A stretch of 48,373 nt of DNA, taken from the NCBI GenBank assembly GCA_964602445.1, contig CAZRQV010000015.1, positions 1 to 48,373 on the forward strand. Direction: 5' to 3'. Origin of the DNA: HGM12587 sp964602445. GTDB taxonomy: Bacteria > Bacillota > Clostridia > Lachnospirales > Lachnospiraceae. Of the stretch, positions 1 through 8,020 are shown in pieces. The notes beneath the pieces were generated by a model. It made no database searches. It worked only from the letters and a program-made list of their open reading frames with translations, and had not been told where the DNA came from. Every line of letters starts with the position of its first letter. Positions within the stretch are counted from its first letter, which is position 1. The translations under genes and the position numbers were made by a program.

Positions 1-69
1 CTTCGGGGATGCGATGTTTATCAGTTAGCGGAGAATTCTCTATTTTTTTGCAACTAAATTTTTACAAGC

Positions 70-232
70 ATCATCACATGACTCTATTTGTGCTCCGCAG
101 GGCGTTGTCGGCTCCAACTAATCCAAGTACTTCTAATCACTCGCAGGAGAGCCTGCTTCGCGAAGAAGTACTAGGATGGATTTTCCACCTCCTTTGGCCA
201 AATGCATCGCAAAACAGGGGTCAGATGGTGAT
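70..232. other. Multi-hairpin palindromic non-coding element
   Basis: The segment folds on itself. Outer arms at 70-82 and 220-232 pair as 7 bp plus 4 bp around a 2x2 internal loop. A long inner inverted repeat pairs 121-134 with 164-177 (one mismatch), enclosing a small GCAGG/CCTGC hairpin at 143-156. A perfect palindrome TTTGGCCAAA sits at 193-202. An open frame at 9-314 crosses the element but has no ribosome site, looks low in complexity, and is probably accidental. The symmetry suggests a structured RNA or a MITE-like repeat; the sequence alone cannot decide which. It matches no RNA family I recognise. The rest of 1-340 holds only the downstream promoter. Confidence 0.4.
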
Positions 233-264
233 TATTAAGAATGTTTTAAGTTTGACTTTGAAGG

Positions 265-293
265 TTGACTTTTTTCTGGGAATCAGTTATTCT
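265..293 (+). promoter_or_regulatory. Sigma-A-type promoter for the gene at 341
   Basis: TTGACT (265-270), a 17-bp spacer and TATTCT (288-293) lie 48 bp upstream of the start codon. AAGGAGA precedes the ATG at 341. A second AT-rich -10-like stretch follows at 303-315, so the exact start site is uncertain. Confidence 0.5.
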
Positions 294-340
294 GACTCAC
301 GATATACTATATAATAAAGTGAAAATCTAAGGAGAATTAC

Positions 341-817
341 ATGTTAACAAAATATCTGATCACATTTTTTATATCCATGGTTCCATTGATCGAGCTTCGT
401 GGTGCAATTCCGTATTCTCAGGTGGTAGGACTTCCGTTACTGCAGTCTTACGTTATCTGTATTCTTGGAAACATGCTTCCGGTTCCAATCATTTTCTTTT
501 TTGCAAGAAAAGTTCTGGAGTGGGGTTGTGATAAGCCGGTCATTGGTGGTTTCTTTACTTTTTGTCTGGAAAAAGGTCATAAAGGCGGCGAAAAATTAAA
601 AGAGAAAGCAGGACGCGGACTTCCGTGGGCATTGCTTCTTTTTGTGGGAATTCCATTACCGGGAACAGGTGCATGGACAGGAACACTGGCAGCCAGTATT
701 CTGGATATGGATTTTAAATCCAGCGTATTGGCATGTATGGGCGGTGTAATTCTTGCAGGCATTATCATGGGTGCTGCAAGTACCGGTGTTCTTGGAATCC
801 TTGGCAGTATTTTTTAA
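341..817 (+). CDS. Putative small multidrug export protein (COG2426 family)
   Basis: The protein has 158 residues and is strongly hydrophobic, with about four membrane segments. Features typical of the small multidrug-export family (Pfam Sm_multidrug_ex, COG2426) are the N-terminal stretch PLIELRGAIP at about residues 16-25 and the central motif VGIPLPGTGAWTG at about 102-114. It is an inner-membrane protein; the family name implies export, but substrate and mechanism are not established and this is assignment by family resemblance. The start is supported by AAGGAGA 7 bp upstream. It has its own promoter, and a strong terminator lies about 40 bp after its stop, so it is probably monocistronic with some read-through into the next gene. 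Confidence 0.8.
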   Translation: MLTKYLITFFISMVPLIELRGAIPYSQVVGLPLLQSYVICILGNMLPVPIIFFFARKVLEWGCDKPVIGGFFTFCLEKGHKGGEKLKEKAGRGLPWALLLFVGIPLPGTGAWTGTLAASILDMDFKSSVLACMGGVILAGIIMGAASTGVLGILGSIF

Positions 818-856
818 ATCTTGTATTTTTTTTAGAACTTTATAATTTTTTCATGG

Positions 857-883
857 AAAGAGTGGTCAAAAGACCACTCTTTT
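857..883 (+). terminator. Intrinsic terminator
   Basis: AAAGAGTGGTC (857-867) pairs perfectly over 11 bp with GACCACTCTTT (872-882) around an AAAA loop, and a short T-run follows. The A-rich 5' arm also makes it functional on the minus strand in principle. Confidence 0.8.
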
Positions 884-884
884 G

Positions 885-935
885 TGTTATAATGAAAGTT
901 AAAAGAGCATAAGAGTTTCTTAAAGAAATTCTTAA
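885..935 (+). promoter_or_regulatory. Extended -10 promoter followed by a TTCTTAA direct repeat
   Basis: TGTTATAAT (885-893) is an extended -10 (TG-n-TATAAT) that abuts the preceding terminator; no good -35 is visible. Downstream lie two copies of TTCTTAA (917-923 and 929-935), 12 bp apart centre to centre. That spacing suits a helix-repeating operator, such as those bound by OmpR-type response regulators. The regulator is not known. Confidence 0.35.
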
Positions 936-1005
936 TATGAATGGAATCAAGGAATATGTGAAGACTCTTTTGTATAAAGATGAAACAGAACACGAGGAGG
1001 GGCTT

Positions 1006-1506
1006 ATGGATACAAAAGAAATTGTGATTCGACGGGCGATTGCAGATGACATTAATGTGATTGCAGAAATTGAAGATAAATGCTTTCCGGCAGCAGAAGC
1101 CGCCAGCATTAAAAGTTTTGTGGAAAGATTTATTGTTTTTCCGGAATGCTTTTTTGTGGCAGAGATTGACGGAAAAGTAGTAGGACATATCAATGGCTGT
1201 GTTACGGATACTCCGATTTTACCGGATGCGCTGTATCATAATGCAACACTGCATCAGCCAAGTGGGGCATGGCAGACTGTTTTCGGAATCGCTGTGCGTC
1301 CGGAGTATCAGCATCAGGGAATCGGCGGAAAGCTGATGAAACATTTGATCGCCGATGCGAAAAGACGAAATAAAAAAGGAATCGTTCTTACCTGTAAGGA
1401 TGAAAAGATTGGTTTTTATGAAAGTTTCGGATTTCAGTGCAGAGGAGTATCGGAATCTTCCCATGGAAATGCCCGATGGAACGATATGGTGTTAACATTC
1501 TCGTAG
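1006..1506 (+). CDS. GNAT family N-acetyltransferase
   Basis: The product is 166 residues of the Gcn5-related acetyltransferase fold, which transfers an acetyl group from acetyl-CoA to an amine. The acetyl-CoA pyrophosphate loop is visible as RPEYQHQGIGGKLM (about residues 97-110), preceded by the beta-strand VFGIAV. The C-terminal FYESFGF segment is the usual GNAT motif B. The frame is open upstream to 937, but GAGGAGGGG lies just before the ATG at 1006, so that start is chosen. The substrate cannot be read from the sequence. The stop at 1504-1506 overlaps the ribosome site of the next gene, so the two are likely co-transcribed. Confidence 0.85.
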   Translation: MDTKEIVIRRAIADDINVIAEIEDKCFPAAEAASIKSFVERFIVFPECFFVAEIDGKVVGHINGCVTDTPILPDALYHNATLHQPSGAWQTVFGIAVRPEYQHQGIGGKLMKHLIADAKRRNKKGIVLTCKDEKIGFYESFGFQCRGVSESSHGNARWNDMVLTFS

Positions 1507-1515
1507 GAGGAAATG

Positions 1516-3123
1516 ATGAAAAAAATTTTAAAGATGATCGCAGTTGTGGCTGCAATCGTGGCAGCAGGGGCATACTATTATGTGACACTTCCGGCGATTA
1601 ACATTCATTCAGCAGGTTTCTGGATGTTTTTGATCGGAGCATTGGCAGCAGTGACTGGGATCACAGCGTTTTATAAACTGCTGAAGACACATACAGAGCT
1701 TGTGGAATTGGGCGAGAGTAAGCTGATCAGAACGATGCTGGGTGTGCTTGTGGCAGCAGTCGCAGTCTTTTTGGCAGGCAGTCTGTTATCTTCGGAAATC
1801 ATCAATGCAAAAAAATACCAGCAGCTGATGGATGTACAGGAAGGGGATTTCGCTTCAGAAATAGAATTGACTGATTTTTCCAGCGTTCCGTTGTTAGACA
1901 AAGCATCAGCAACCATTCTTGGCAACAGAAAAATGGGAACTATGGTAGATATGGTCTCTCAGTTTGAGGTCAGTGATATTTATACTCAGATCAATTATCA
2001 GGATAAGCCGGTCAGAGTCTCCCCATTGGTCTATGCCAGTCCGATCAAGTGGATGACGAACCAGTCTGCCGGAATTCCGGCGTATATCATGATCGATATG
2101 ACTACACAGGAAACAGAATGTGTCCGACTGGAAGAAGGCTCCTATATCAAATATTCTCCGGCAGAATATTTGAATCGAAATATTTACAGACATTTAAGAT
2201 TCCGTTATCCAACCTATATTTTCGATCAGCTGAGTTTTGAAATCAATGAAGAAGGAACTCCATACTGGATCTGCCCGGTAAAGAAATTTAATGTCGGTTT
2301 GTTTGGCGGTCAGACCATCGGAAAAGTCGTGCTTTGTAATGCGATTACAGGAGATACGGTCTGCTATGAGATCGAAGATGTACCGCAGTGGGTAGATCAT
2401 GTATATTCAGCAAATCTGCTCATTAATCTTTATGATTATCATGGTGTGCTGAAAAATGGATATTTTAACAGTGTGCTGAGTCAGAAAGGTTGTTTGAAAA
2501 CAACAGATGGCTATAATTATATTGCTCAAGATGATGATGTATGGGTATATACCGGAGTAACTTCGGTCGCAGGGGATGAATCCAATGTTGGATTTGTACT
2601 GATGAATCAAAGAACGATGGAGAGCCGTTATTATGCGTGTCCGGGTGCAGAGGAATATTCTGCAATGGATTCTGCCCAGGGACAGGTACAGCATCTTGGT
2701 TATACGGCAACCTTCCCGCTTCTTTTAAATGTATCGGGAGAACCGACCTACTTTATGGCATTAAAAGATAGTGCAGGATTGGTAAAAATGTATGCAATGG
2801 TCAATATTTCTAAATATCAGAATGTTGCCATTGGTGATACGGTAGCAGAGTGCGTGAAAGATTATCAGTCGCTTCTGAAACAAAATGGAATTTCAGCAGC
2901 GGATAGTTCTGCCGGATTGGAAGTGAAGGCAGTTATCGAAAAGATCTCACCGGTAGTTATTGATGGAAATTCCCATTATTATATTACGTTAAAAGGAAAC
3001 GAAGAACTTTTTGATGTCGATGTAAGTATCTATCCGGAAATCGTAACTTATGATATCGATGATGTCATTGAATTTACCTATTTACAGGGGAAAAAATTAT
3101 GTGAGGTAACCGGTATTCAATGA
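1516..3123 (+). CDS. Uncharacterised membrane protein with large extracytoplasmic domain
   Basis: I do not recognise this family. The protein has 535 residues. Three hydrophobic segments lie near the N-terminus (about residues 5-25, 33-53 and 70-92), followed by some 440 mostly polar residues rich in beta-forming and aromatic positions, probably outside the membrane. No catalytic motif stands out. ATG codons occur at 1513 and 1516; the second is better spaced from AGGAGG at 1505-1510. Its stop overlaps the start of the radical SAM gene (ATGA at 3120-3123), which points to translational coupling and perhaps a shared role. Close homologues may exist as conserved hypotheticals; no function is proposed. 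Confidence 0.7.
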   Translation: MKKILKMIAVVAAIVAAGAYYYVTLPAINIHSAGFWMFLIGALAAVTGITAFYKLLKTHTELVELGESKLIRTMLGVLVAAVAVFLAGSLLSSEIINAKKYQQLMDVQEGDFASEIELTDFSSVPLLDKASATILGNRKMGTMVDMVSQFEVSDIYTQINYQDKPVRVSPLVYASPIKWMTNQSAGIPAYIMIDMTTQETECVRLEEGSYIKYSPAEYLNRNIYRHLRFRYPTYIFDQLSFEINEEGTPYWICPVKKFNVGLFGGQTIGKVVLCNAITGDTVCYEIEDVPQWVDHVYSANLLINLYDYHGVLKNGYFNSVLSQKGCLKTTDGYNYIAQDDDVWVYTGVTSVAGDESNVGFVLMNQRTMESRYYACPGAEEYSAMDSAQGQVQHLGYTATFPLLLNVSGEPTYFMALKDSAGLVKMYAMVNISKYQNVAIGDTVAECVKDYQSLLKQNGISAADSSAGLEVKAVIEKISPVVIDGNSHYYITLKGNEELFDVDVSIYPEIVTYDIDDVIEFTYLQGKKLCEVTGIQ

Positions 3124-4025
3124 CCGGAAAACAGAATATGAAAAATGAGTGCAGCTTATGTCCGCGTATGTGCAGAACAGACCGGGACGTTACAACAGGA
3201 TATTGCGGCGTAAAAAATACGCTTCGTGTGGCAAGGGCGGCACTCCATTTTTGGGAAGAGCCCTGCATTTCCGGTGAGGAAGGAAGCGGGGCTGTTTTTT
3301 TTACCGGCTGCAATCTGCGCTGTGTATTTTGTCAGAATTATCACATTGCCAGAGCAGAACAGGGAAAAGAAATTACGACAGAACGTCTTGCAGAGATTTT
3401 TTTAGAACTGCAGGAGCAAAAAGCCAGCAATATCAATCTGGTTACCGGAACGCATTATGTTCCGCAGATCATAGAAGCTTTGCAAAGTGCTAAAAAGCAG
3501 GGACTGCAAATTCCGGTCGTATACAATTGCGGCGGATATGAACGAACAGAAACATTACAACTGCTGGAAGGTCTGGTAGACATTTATCTGCCGGATTTTA
3601 AATATATGGACAGCCAGCGTGCAGAGAAATATTCTCATGCAAAAGATTATCCGGAGGTCGCAAAAGCAGCGCTGTCAGAAATGGTGCGGCAGCAGCCGGA
3701 AGCGGTGTTTGATGAACGGGGACTGATGAAACGAGGAATCATCGTAAGACATCTGATGCTTCCGGGGGGAATCAAAGATTCCAAAGAAGTAGTTCGATAT
3801 TTGTATGAGACTTATGGAGATCGGATCTATATGAGTCTGATGAACCAGTATACACCACTGGCTCATGTGGAAGCATATCCGGAAATCAATCGAAAACTGA
3901 AAAAATTTGAATATGACAGGCTGGTAGACTATGCAATTGCTCTCGGTGTTGAAAATGCATTTATTCAGGAAGGCGAAACGGCAGAGGAAAGCTTTATACC
4001 GGCATTTACAGGTGAGGGAGTATAA
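3120..4025 (+). CDS. Radical SAM protein, PflA-related (COG1313-like)
   Basis: The protein has 301 residues. The radical SAM cluster motif Cx3Cx2C is clear: C64, C68 and C71 in TGCNLRCVFCQN. Such enzymes reduce S-adenosylmethionine at a [4Fe-4S] cluster to make a 5'-deoxyadenosyl radical. An extra N-terminal cysteine set (C11, C14, C18, C29) is typical of this PflA-like subgroup and may hold a further cluster. The group is commonly annotated as pyruvate-formate-lyase-activating-like, but the true substrate is unknown and no glycyl radical enzyme is next to it. The ATG overlaps the TGA of the upstream membrane-protein gene, and rlmD follows 6 bp after its stop, so it sits inside an operon. Confidence 0.8.
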   Translation: MTGKQNMKNECSLCPRMCRTDRDVTTGYCGVKNTLRVARAALHFWEEPCISGEEGSGAVFFTGCNLRCVFCQNYHIARAEQGKEITTERLAEIFLELQEQKASNINLVTGTHYVPQIIEALQSAKKQGLQIPVVYNCGGYERTETLQLLEGLVDIYLPDFKYMDSQRAEKYSHAKDYPEVAKAALSEMVRQQPEAVFDERGLMKRGIIVRHLMLPGGIKDSKEVVRYLYETYGDRIYMSLMNQYTPLAHVEAYPEINRKLKKFEYDRLVDYAIALGVENAFIQEGETAEESFIPAFTGEGV

Positions 4026-4031
4026 ATAGAA

Positions 4032-5222
4032 ATGGAAAAAAAGATGCAGAATGAGCAGAAAAAAGAACAGAAAATGACCGTATGTCCGGTAACCAAAAAA
4101 TGCGGAAGCTGTGCATACCAGGGCGTTTCTTATAAGGAACAGTTAAAAAAGAAGAAAAAAGAGGCTGCAAAGCTTTTAAAACCATATTGCGAGGTTCAGG
4201 GAATTTTAGGCATGGAACATCCATATGAATATCGCAATAAAGTCCATGCGGTTTTTGGACGTCTGAAAAATGGTACGATCATTTCCGGTACTTATGAAGC
4301 CAACAGCCACAGAATTGTAGCGGTAGATTCCTGTATGATCGAAAATCAGAAGGCGGATGCGATCATCCGCAGTATTCGTGATCTAGCTAAGTCATTTAAA
4401 TTAAAGATTTATGATGAAGATACCGGATATGGTCTTCTGCGCCATGTACTGGTCAGAGTGGGACATCACAGCGGTCAGATCATGGTCGTTCTCGTACTGG
4501 CAAGTCCGGTAATGCCTGGTAAAAATAATTTTGTAAAAGCATTATTAAAACTGCATCCGGAAATCACAACCATCGTATTGAATGTCAATGACAAGCGTAC
4601 CAGTATGATCCTTGGCGATAAAGAAAAAACGATTTACGGAAAAGGATATATTGAAGATACTCTTTGTGGACTGACTTTTCGTATTTCACCGAAATCCTTT
4701 TATCAGATCAATACAGAACAGACAGAAGTTCTTTATCGAAAAGCCATTCGTCTGGCAGATCTGAAAGGAAAAGAACGTGTGCTGGATGCATACTGCGGAA
4801 TCGGTACCATCGGTATGGCAGCAGCGAAACATGCAAAAGAGGTCATCGGTGTGGAATTAAATCCGGATGCTGTGCGGGATGCCAGAGCCAATGCAAAGAA
4901 TAATGAAGTGAAAAATATCCAGTTTTATCAAAATGATGCCGGAAAATTTATGGTGCAGATGGCAGCGCAGGAAGGAAAAGGAGCCATTGATGTGGTATTT
5001 ATGGATCCGCCAAGAGCCGGAAGTGATGAAGCATTTATGTCTTCGGTAGTAAAACTGGCTCCGAAAAAGGTCGTTTATGTATCCTGCAATCCGGAGACAC
5101 TGGCAAGAGATTTAGGATATTTTAAGAAAAATGGATATGAAGCGAAGGAAGCGTGGGCAGTCGATATGTTCCCGTGGACAAGTAGTATAGAAATGGTTTG
5201 CCTGCTGACCAATAAAAAATAA
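4032..5222 (+). CDS. rlmD: 23S rRNA (uracil-C5)-methyltransferase, RlmD/RlmCD family
   Basis: This enzyme methylates a uridine of 23S rRNA at C5 using S-adenosylmethionine. The 396-residue protein carries the [4Fe-4S] cysteines C18-x5-C24-x2-C27, with a fourth cysteine in VDSCMIEN. It also has the SAM-binding loop LDAYCGIGTIG, the FMDPPRAG motif and the catalytic cysteine in YVSCNPETLARDL. Family members are usually about 450 residues with an N-terminal RNA-binding TRAM domain; here the protein begins almost directly at the cluster cysteines, so TRAM is absent. Whether it modifies U747, U1939 or both cannot be told. The start at 4032 is the farthest in-frame ATG; a GAGGGAG lies 12 bp upstream, slightly distant. 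Confidence 0.88.
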   Translation: MEKKMQNEQKKEQKMTVCPVTKKCGSCAYQGVSYKEQLKKKKKEAAKLLKPYCEVQGILGMEHPYEYRNKVHAVFGRLKNGTIISGTYEANSHRIVAVDSCMIENQKADAIIRSIRDLAKSFKLKIYDEDTGYGLLRHVLVRVGHHSGQIMVVLVLASPVMPGKNNFVKALLKLHPEITTIVLNVNDKRTSMILGDKEKTIYGKGYIEDTLCGLTFRISPKSFYQINTEQTEVLYRKAIRLADLKGKERVLDAYCGIGTIGMAAAKHAKEVIGVELNPDAVRDARANAKNNEVKNIQFYQNDAGKFMVQMAAQEGKGAIDVVFMDPPRAGSDEAFMSSVVKLAPKKVVYVSCNPETLARDLGYFKKNGYEAKEAWAVDMFPWTSSIEMVCLLTNKK

Positions 5223-5250
5223 GCAGTTCATAGCTGACGGGAGTGATTGT

Positions 5251-6633
5251 ATGACTTACAACGAAATCCAGACGTTGTTAGAGAAACAACGCCGATATTA
5301 TGCTCAGGGGAAAACCATCGATCCTGAATTTAGAAGCGAACAATTAAAAAAGCTGTATCAGTCCATAAAGAAGCACGAAGAAGAAATCAATGAGGCTTTG
5401 AAAATGGATTTGGGGAAAAGCGGCTTTGAAGGATATATGTGTGAAGTAGGCCTGGTCTTAAGTGAGATTACCTACATGCGAAAGCATTTGAAAAAATATA
5501 GTAAAAAACAGAGAGTGCATACTCCTTTGGCGCAGTTTGCCTCTTCCAGTTATCAACAGGCGGTTCCATATGGAAATGTTTTGATCATCAGTCCATGGAA
5601 TTATCCGTTTTTATTAACCTTAGAGCCTTTGGTAGATGCCATTGCAGCCGGCAATACGGCTATCGTAAAGCCAAGCGCCTATTCTCCATACACCAGTGCA
5701 GTCATGGAGAAAATTTTAAAAGAATGCTTTGAAGAATTCTATGTTGCCATTATACGAGGCGGAAGAGAAGAAAATAAAGCGTTGCTGCAGCAAAAATTCG
5801 ATTTTATCTTCTTTACAGGAAGTCAGAATGTCGGCAGAGAAGTGCTGCGGCACAGTGCAGAACATTTTACGCCGGTTGTTTTGGAACTAGGGGGAAAAAG
5901 TCCTTGTATCGTAGATGCAGGTGCGGATCTGAAGATGGCTGCAAAAAGGATTGTATTTGGGAAATATCTGAACTGTGGTCAAACCTGTGTTGCACCGGAC
6001 TATATTTTATGCGATCGTACGATAAAAGATGAATTTCTGAAAGAAGTGATCAATCAGATTCAACTGCAGTATGGAAAGCAGCCATTAAAAAATCAAGATT
6101 ATGGAAAGATCATCAATGAAAAACATTTTAACCGTCTGATCCGTTTGATCGATCCGGAAAAAGTTGTATTTGGCGGTACTTGGGATGTACAGAAGTTACG
6201 GATAGAGCCAACCGTAATGGATATGGTAGGGTATGATGATCCGGTAATGCAGGAAGAAATCTTTGGTCCGATTATGCCAATCCTTACGTATGATTCATTT
6301 GACAGTATGATCGGGGAATTGAAGCAGAAAGATAAACCACTGGCTTGTTATTTGTTTTCAAAAGACAAGAAACATAGGGAACGGGTAACGAAAGAGTTGA
6401 ATTTTGGCGGAGGATGCATCAATGACGTGGTGATTCATCTGGCAACCAGTGAAATGGGATTCGGCGGTGTAGGTGAAAGTGGTATGGGAAGTTACCATGG
6501 AAAAGCCGGATTTGATGCCTTTTCTCATTATAAATCTATCGTCGATAAGAAAACATGGATCGATCTGCCGATGCGTTATCAGCCATATACGAACAAATTT
6601 TATAAAAAGCTGGTCAGATTCTTTTTAAATTAA
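5251..6633 (+). CDS. Aldehyde dehydrogenase (NAD(P)-dependent, class 3-like)
   Basis: It oxidises aldehydes to acids with NAD(P). The 460-residue protein shows the family landmarks in order: the nucleotide-binding/oxyanion segment ISPWNYPF (about 112-119), the FFTGSQNVG turn, the general-base glutamate in LELGGKSP, and the catalytic cysteine in NCGQTCVAPDY. The length and the ISPWNYP/GNTAIVKPS pattern fit the short class-3 type (AldH3/YwdH-like) often used on fatty or aromatic aldehydes. The last residues, KFYKKLVRFFLN, form a basic-hydrophobic tail that could touch membrane, as class-3 enzymes sometimes do. GGGAG stands before the ATG at 5251. It follows rlmD by 28 bp with no terminator between. 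Confidence 0.88.
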   Translation: MTYNEIQTLLEKQRRYYAQGKTIDPEFRSEQLKKLYQSIKKHEEEINEALKMDLGKSGFEGYMCEVGLVLSEITYMRKHLKKYSKKQRVHTPLAQFASSSYQQAVPYGNVLIISPWNYPFLLTLEPLVDAIAAGNTAIVKPSAYSPYTSAVMEKILKECFEEFYVAIIRGGREENKALLQQKFDFIFFTGSQNVGREVLRHSAEHFTPVVLELGGKSPCIVDAGADLKMAAKRIVFGKYLNCGQTCVAPDYILCDRTIKDEFLKEVINQIQLQYGKQPLKNQDYGKIINEKHFNRLIRLIDPEKVVFGGTWDVQKLRIEPTVMDMVGYDDPVMQEEIFGPIMPILTYDSFDSMIGELKQKDKPLACYLFSKDKKHRERVTKELNFGGGCINDVVIHLATSEMGFGGVGESGMGSYHGKAGFDAFSHYKSIVDKKTWIDLPMRYQPYTNKFYKKLVRFFLN

Positions 6634-6702
6634 GGAATGATAAAGTGATGCCACTTAACTGAGAAAAAGATGCTGCTAAAAAGCGGCGGAAAGGATAGCG
6701 TT

Positions 6703-7233
6703 ATGGAACTAATGATTTTAGATGGAATTCAGAATCTGCGAACTCCCATCGGAGACAGCCTGATGCGTTTTGTATCCACACTGGGAAATGCAGGGGTTAT
6801 CTGGATTCTTCTGGCAATCGTTTTGTTTATGATCCCAAAAACAAGAAAAGCAGGTATTTTTATGGTAGGTGCATTGCTTGCAGATGTGATCCTGTGTAAT
6901 GGTATTTTGAAAAATCTGGTTGCAAGAACCCGGCCTTTCGATGTAAATACAGCAATCCAGCTGATTGTTGCAAAACCGAAAGATTTTTCTTTTCCGTCAG
7001 GGCATACGGCAGCTTCTTTTGCATCGGTGACTGCATTGTTTCTGGCAAAAGAAAAGAAACTGGCATGGCCGGCTTTGGTGCTTGCAGTGACCATGGCATT
7101 TTCAAGAATGTATCTGTATGTGCATTATCCGACGGATATTCTGGGTGGAGTTTTGGTAGGAGTTTTGTCAGGATATCTTGGGAAATGGTGTGCAGAACGA
7201 GTAGCAGAGCGATATTTAAAGAAAGTAAAGTAA
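6703..7233 (+). CDS. PAP2 family membrane phosphatase
   Basis: A 176-residue integral membrane lipid-phosphatase-type protein. All three PAP2 signature motifs are visible: KNLVARTRP (K-x6-RP), FPSGHTAASFA (PSGH) and SRMYLYVHYPTD (SR-x5-H-x3-D). They form the histidine-based active site that acts on phosphatidic acid, undecaprenyl pyrophosphate or similar substrates facing the outer surface. Which lipid is used here cannot be told; an undecaprenyl-pyrophosphate phosphatase (BcrC-like) role is possible. The frame is open from 6670, but GGAAAGG before the ATG at 6703 and the position of the first membrane helix favour the shorter form. It lies between aldehyde dehydrogenase and tcdA in the same orientation. 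Confidence 0.88.
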   Translation: MELMILDGIQNLRTPIGDSLMRFVSTLGNAGVIWILLAIVLFMIPKTRKAGIFMVGALLADVILCNGILKNLVARTRPFDVNTAIQLIVAKPKDFSFPSGHTAASFASVTALFLAKEKKLAWPALVLAVTMAFSRMYLYVHYPTDILGGVLVGVLSGYLGKWCAERVAERYLKKVK

Positions 7234-7246
7234 GATTGGAGTGACT

Positions 7247-7969
7247 ATGATAGATCAGTTTTCTAGAACACAGCTTCTGCTTGGAGCAGAAGCAATGCAG
7301 AAATTAAAAAATGCAAGGGTTGCAGTCTTTGGAATCGGCGGTGTCGGCGGTCATGTATGTGAAGCATTGGCACGCAGCGGTGTCGGAGCCTTTGATTTGA
7401 TTGATAATGATACGGTTTCTGTAACAAATATCAACAGACAGATTATTGCAACCAGAGATACGGTAGGACAGTATAAAGTAGATGTGATGAAAGAACGAAT
7501 TTTCTCGATTCATCCGGAAGCCGATATCAGAACTTATCGCAGCTTCTTTTTGCCTGAAAATGCGGATGAATTCCCATTTCAGGAATACGATTACATCGTA
7601 GATGCCATTGATACGGTAACGGCAAAGCTGGAAATCATAACACGGGCAAAGGCTTTGAACATTCCTGTGATCAGTGCAATGGGCGCCGGAAATAAGTTGG
7701 ATCCGACCCGGTTTCGTGTAACAGATCTGTTCAAAACTTCGATGGATCCTTTGGCAAAAGTAATGCGAAGAGAGCTGAAAAAGCGAAATATTCATCATCT
7801 GAAAGTGGTCTTTTCTGATGAAATGCCGGTAACGCCAAAAGAAGAGAGTATGGAAGAAAAGCCGGAAGGACGCAGAGCAATTCCGGGAAGTACAGCATTT
7901 GTGCCGGCAGTGGCAGGCTTGATCATTGCGGGAGAAGTGATCAAGGATCTGTCGGAGATAAAGTCATAA
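7247..7969 (+). CDS. tcdA: tRNA threonylcarbamoyladenosine dehydratase
   Basis: TcdA converts t6A37 of tRNAs to the cyclic form ct6A using ATP. The 240-residue protein is an E1/ThiF-like fold: the nucleotide loop FGIGGVGGHVCEAL, followed by the LIDNDTVSVTNINRQ segment with the conserved Asp/Arg pair, and YIVDAIDTVTAK. It ends with a short hydrophobic helix (PAVAGLIIAGEVI), as in the family. GGAG at 7238-7241 is correctly spaced from the ATG at 7247; a GTG at 7241 in the same frame overlaps that site and is less likely. The gene ends the plus-strand run and converges with the esterase gene. Confidence 0.87.
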   Translation: MIDQFSRTQLLLGAEAMQKLKNARVAVFGIGGVGGHVCEALARSGVGAFDLIDNDTVSVTNINRQIIATRDTVGQYKVDVMKERIFSIHPEADIRTYRSFFLPENADEFPFQEYDYIVDAIDTVTAKLEIITRAKALNIPVISAMGAGNKLDPTRFRVTDLFKTSMDPLAKVMRRELKKRNIHHLKVVFSDEMPVTPKEESMEEKPEGRRAIPGSTAFVPAVAGLIIAGEVIKDLSEIKS

Positions 7970-8020
7970 AAGCGATAGGGAAAAAGAGTGCATAAAATTT
8001 CGGGCATAAGTTTATGATAC

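Noticed and set aside
1..57. Possible C-terminal end of an upstream gene (stops at 26-28 or 55-57 in two plus frames)
   Set aside because: Only 8-19 codons are visible, too few to support either frame.
9..314. 101-residue open frame across the first 300 bp
   Set aside because: It has no ribosome site, an unusual composition, and overlaps a strongly palindromic element and the promoter of the gene at 341.
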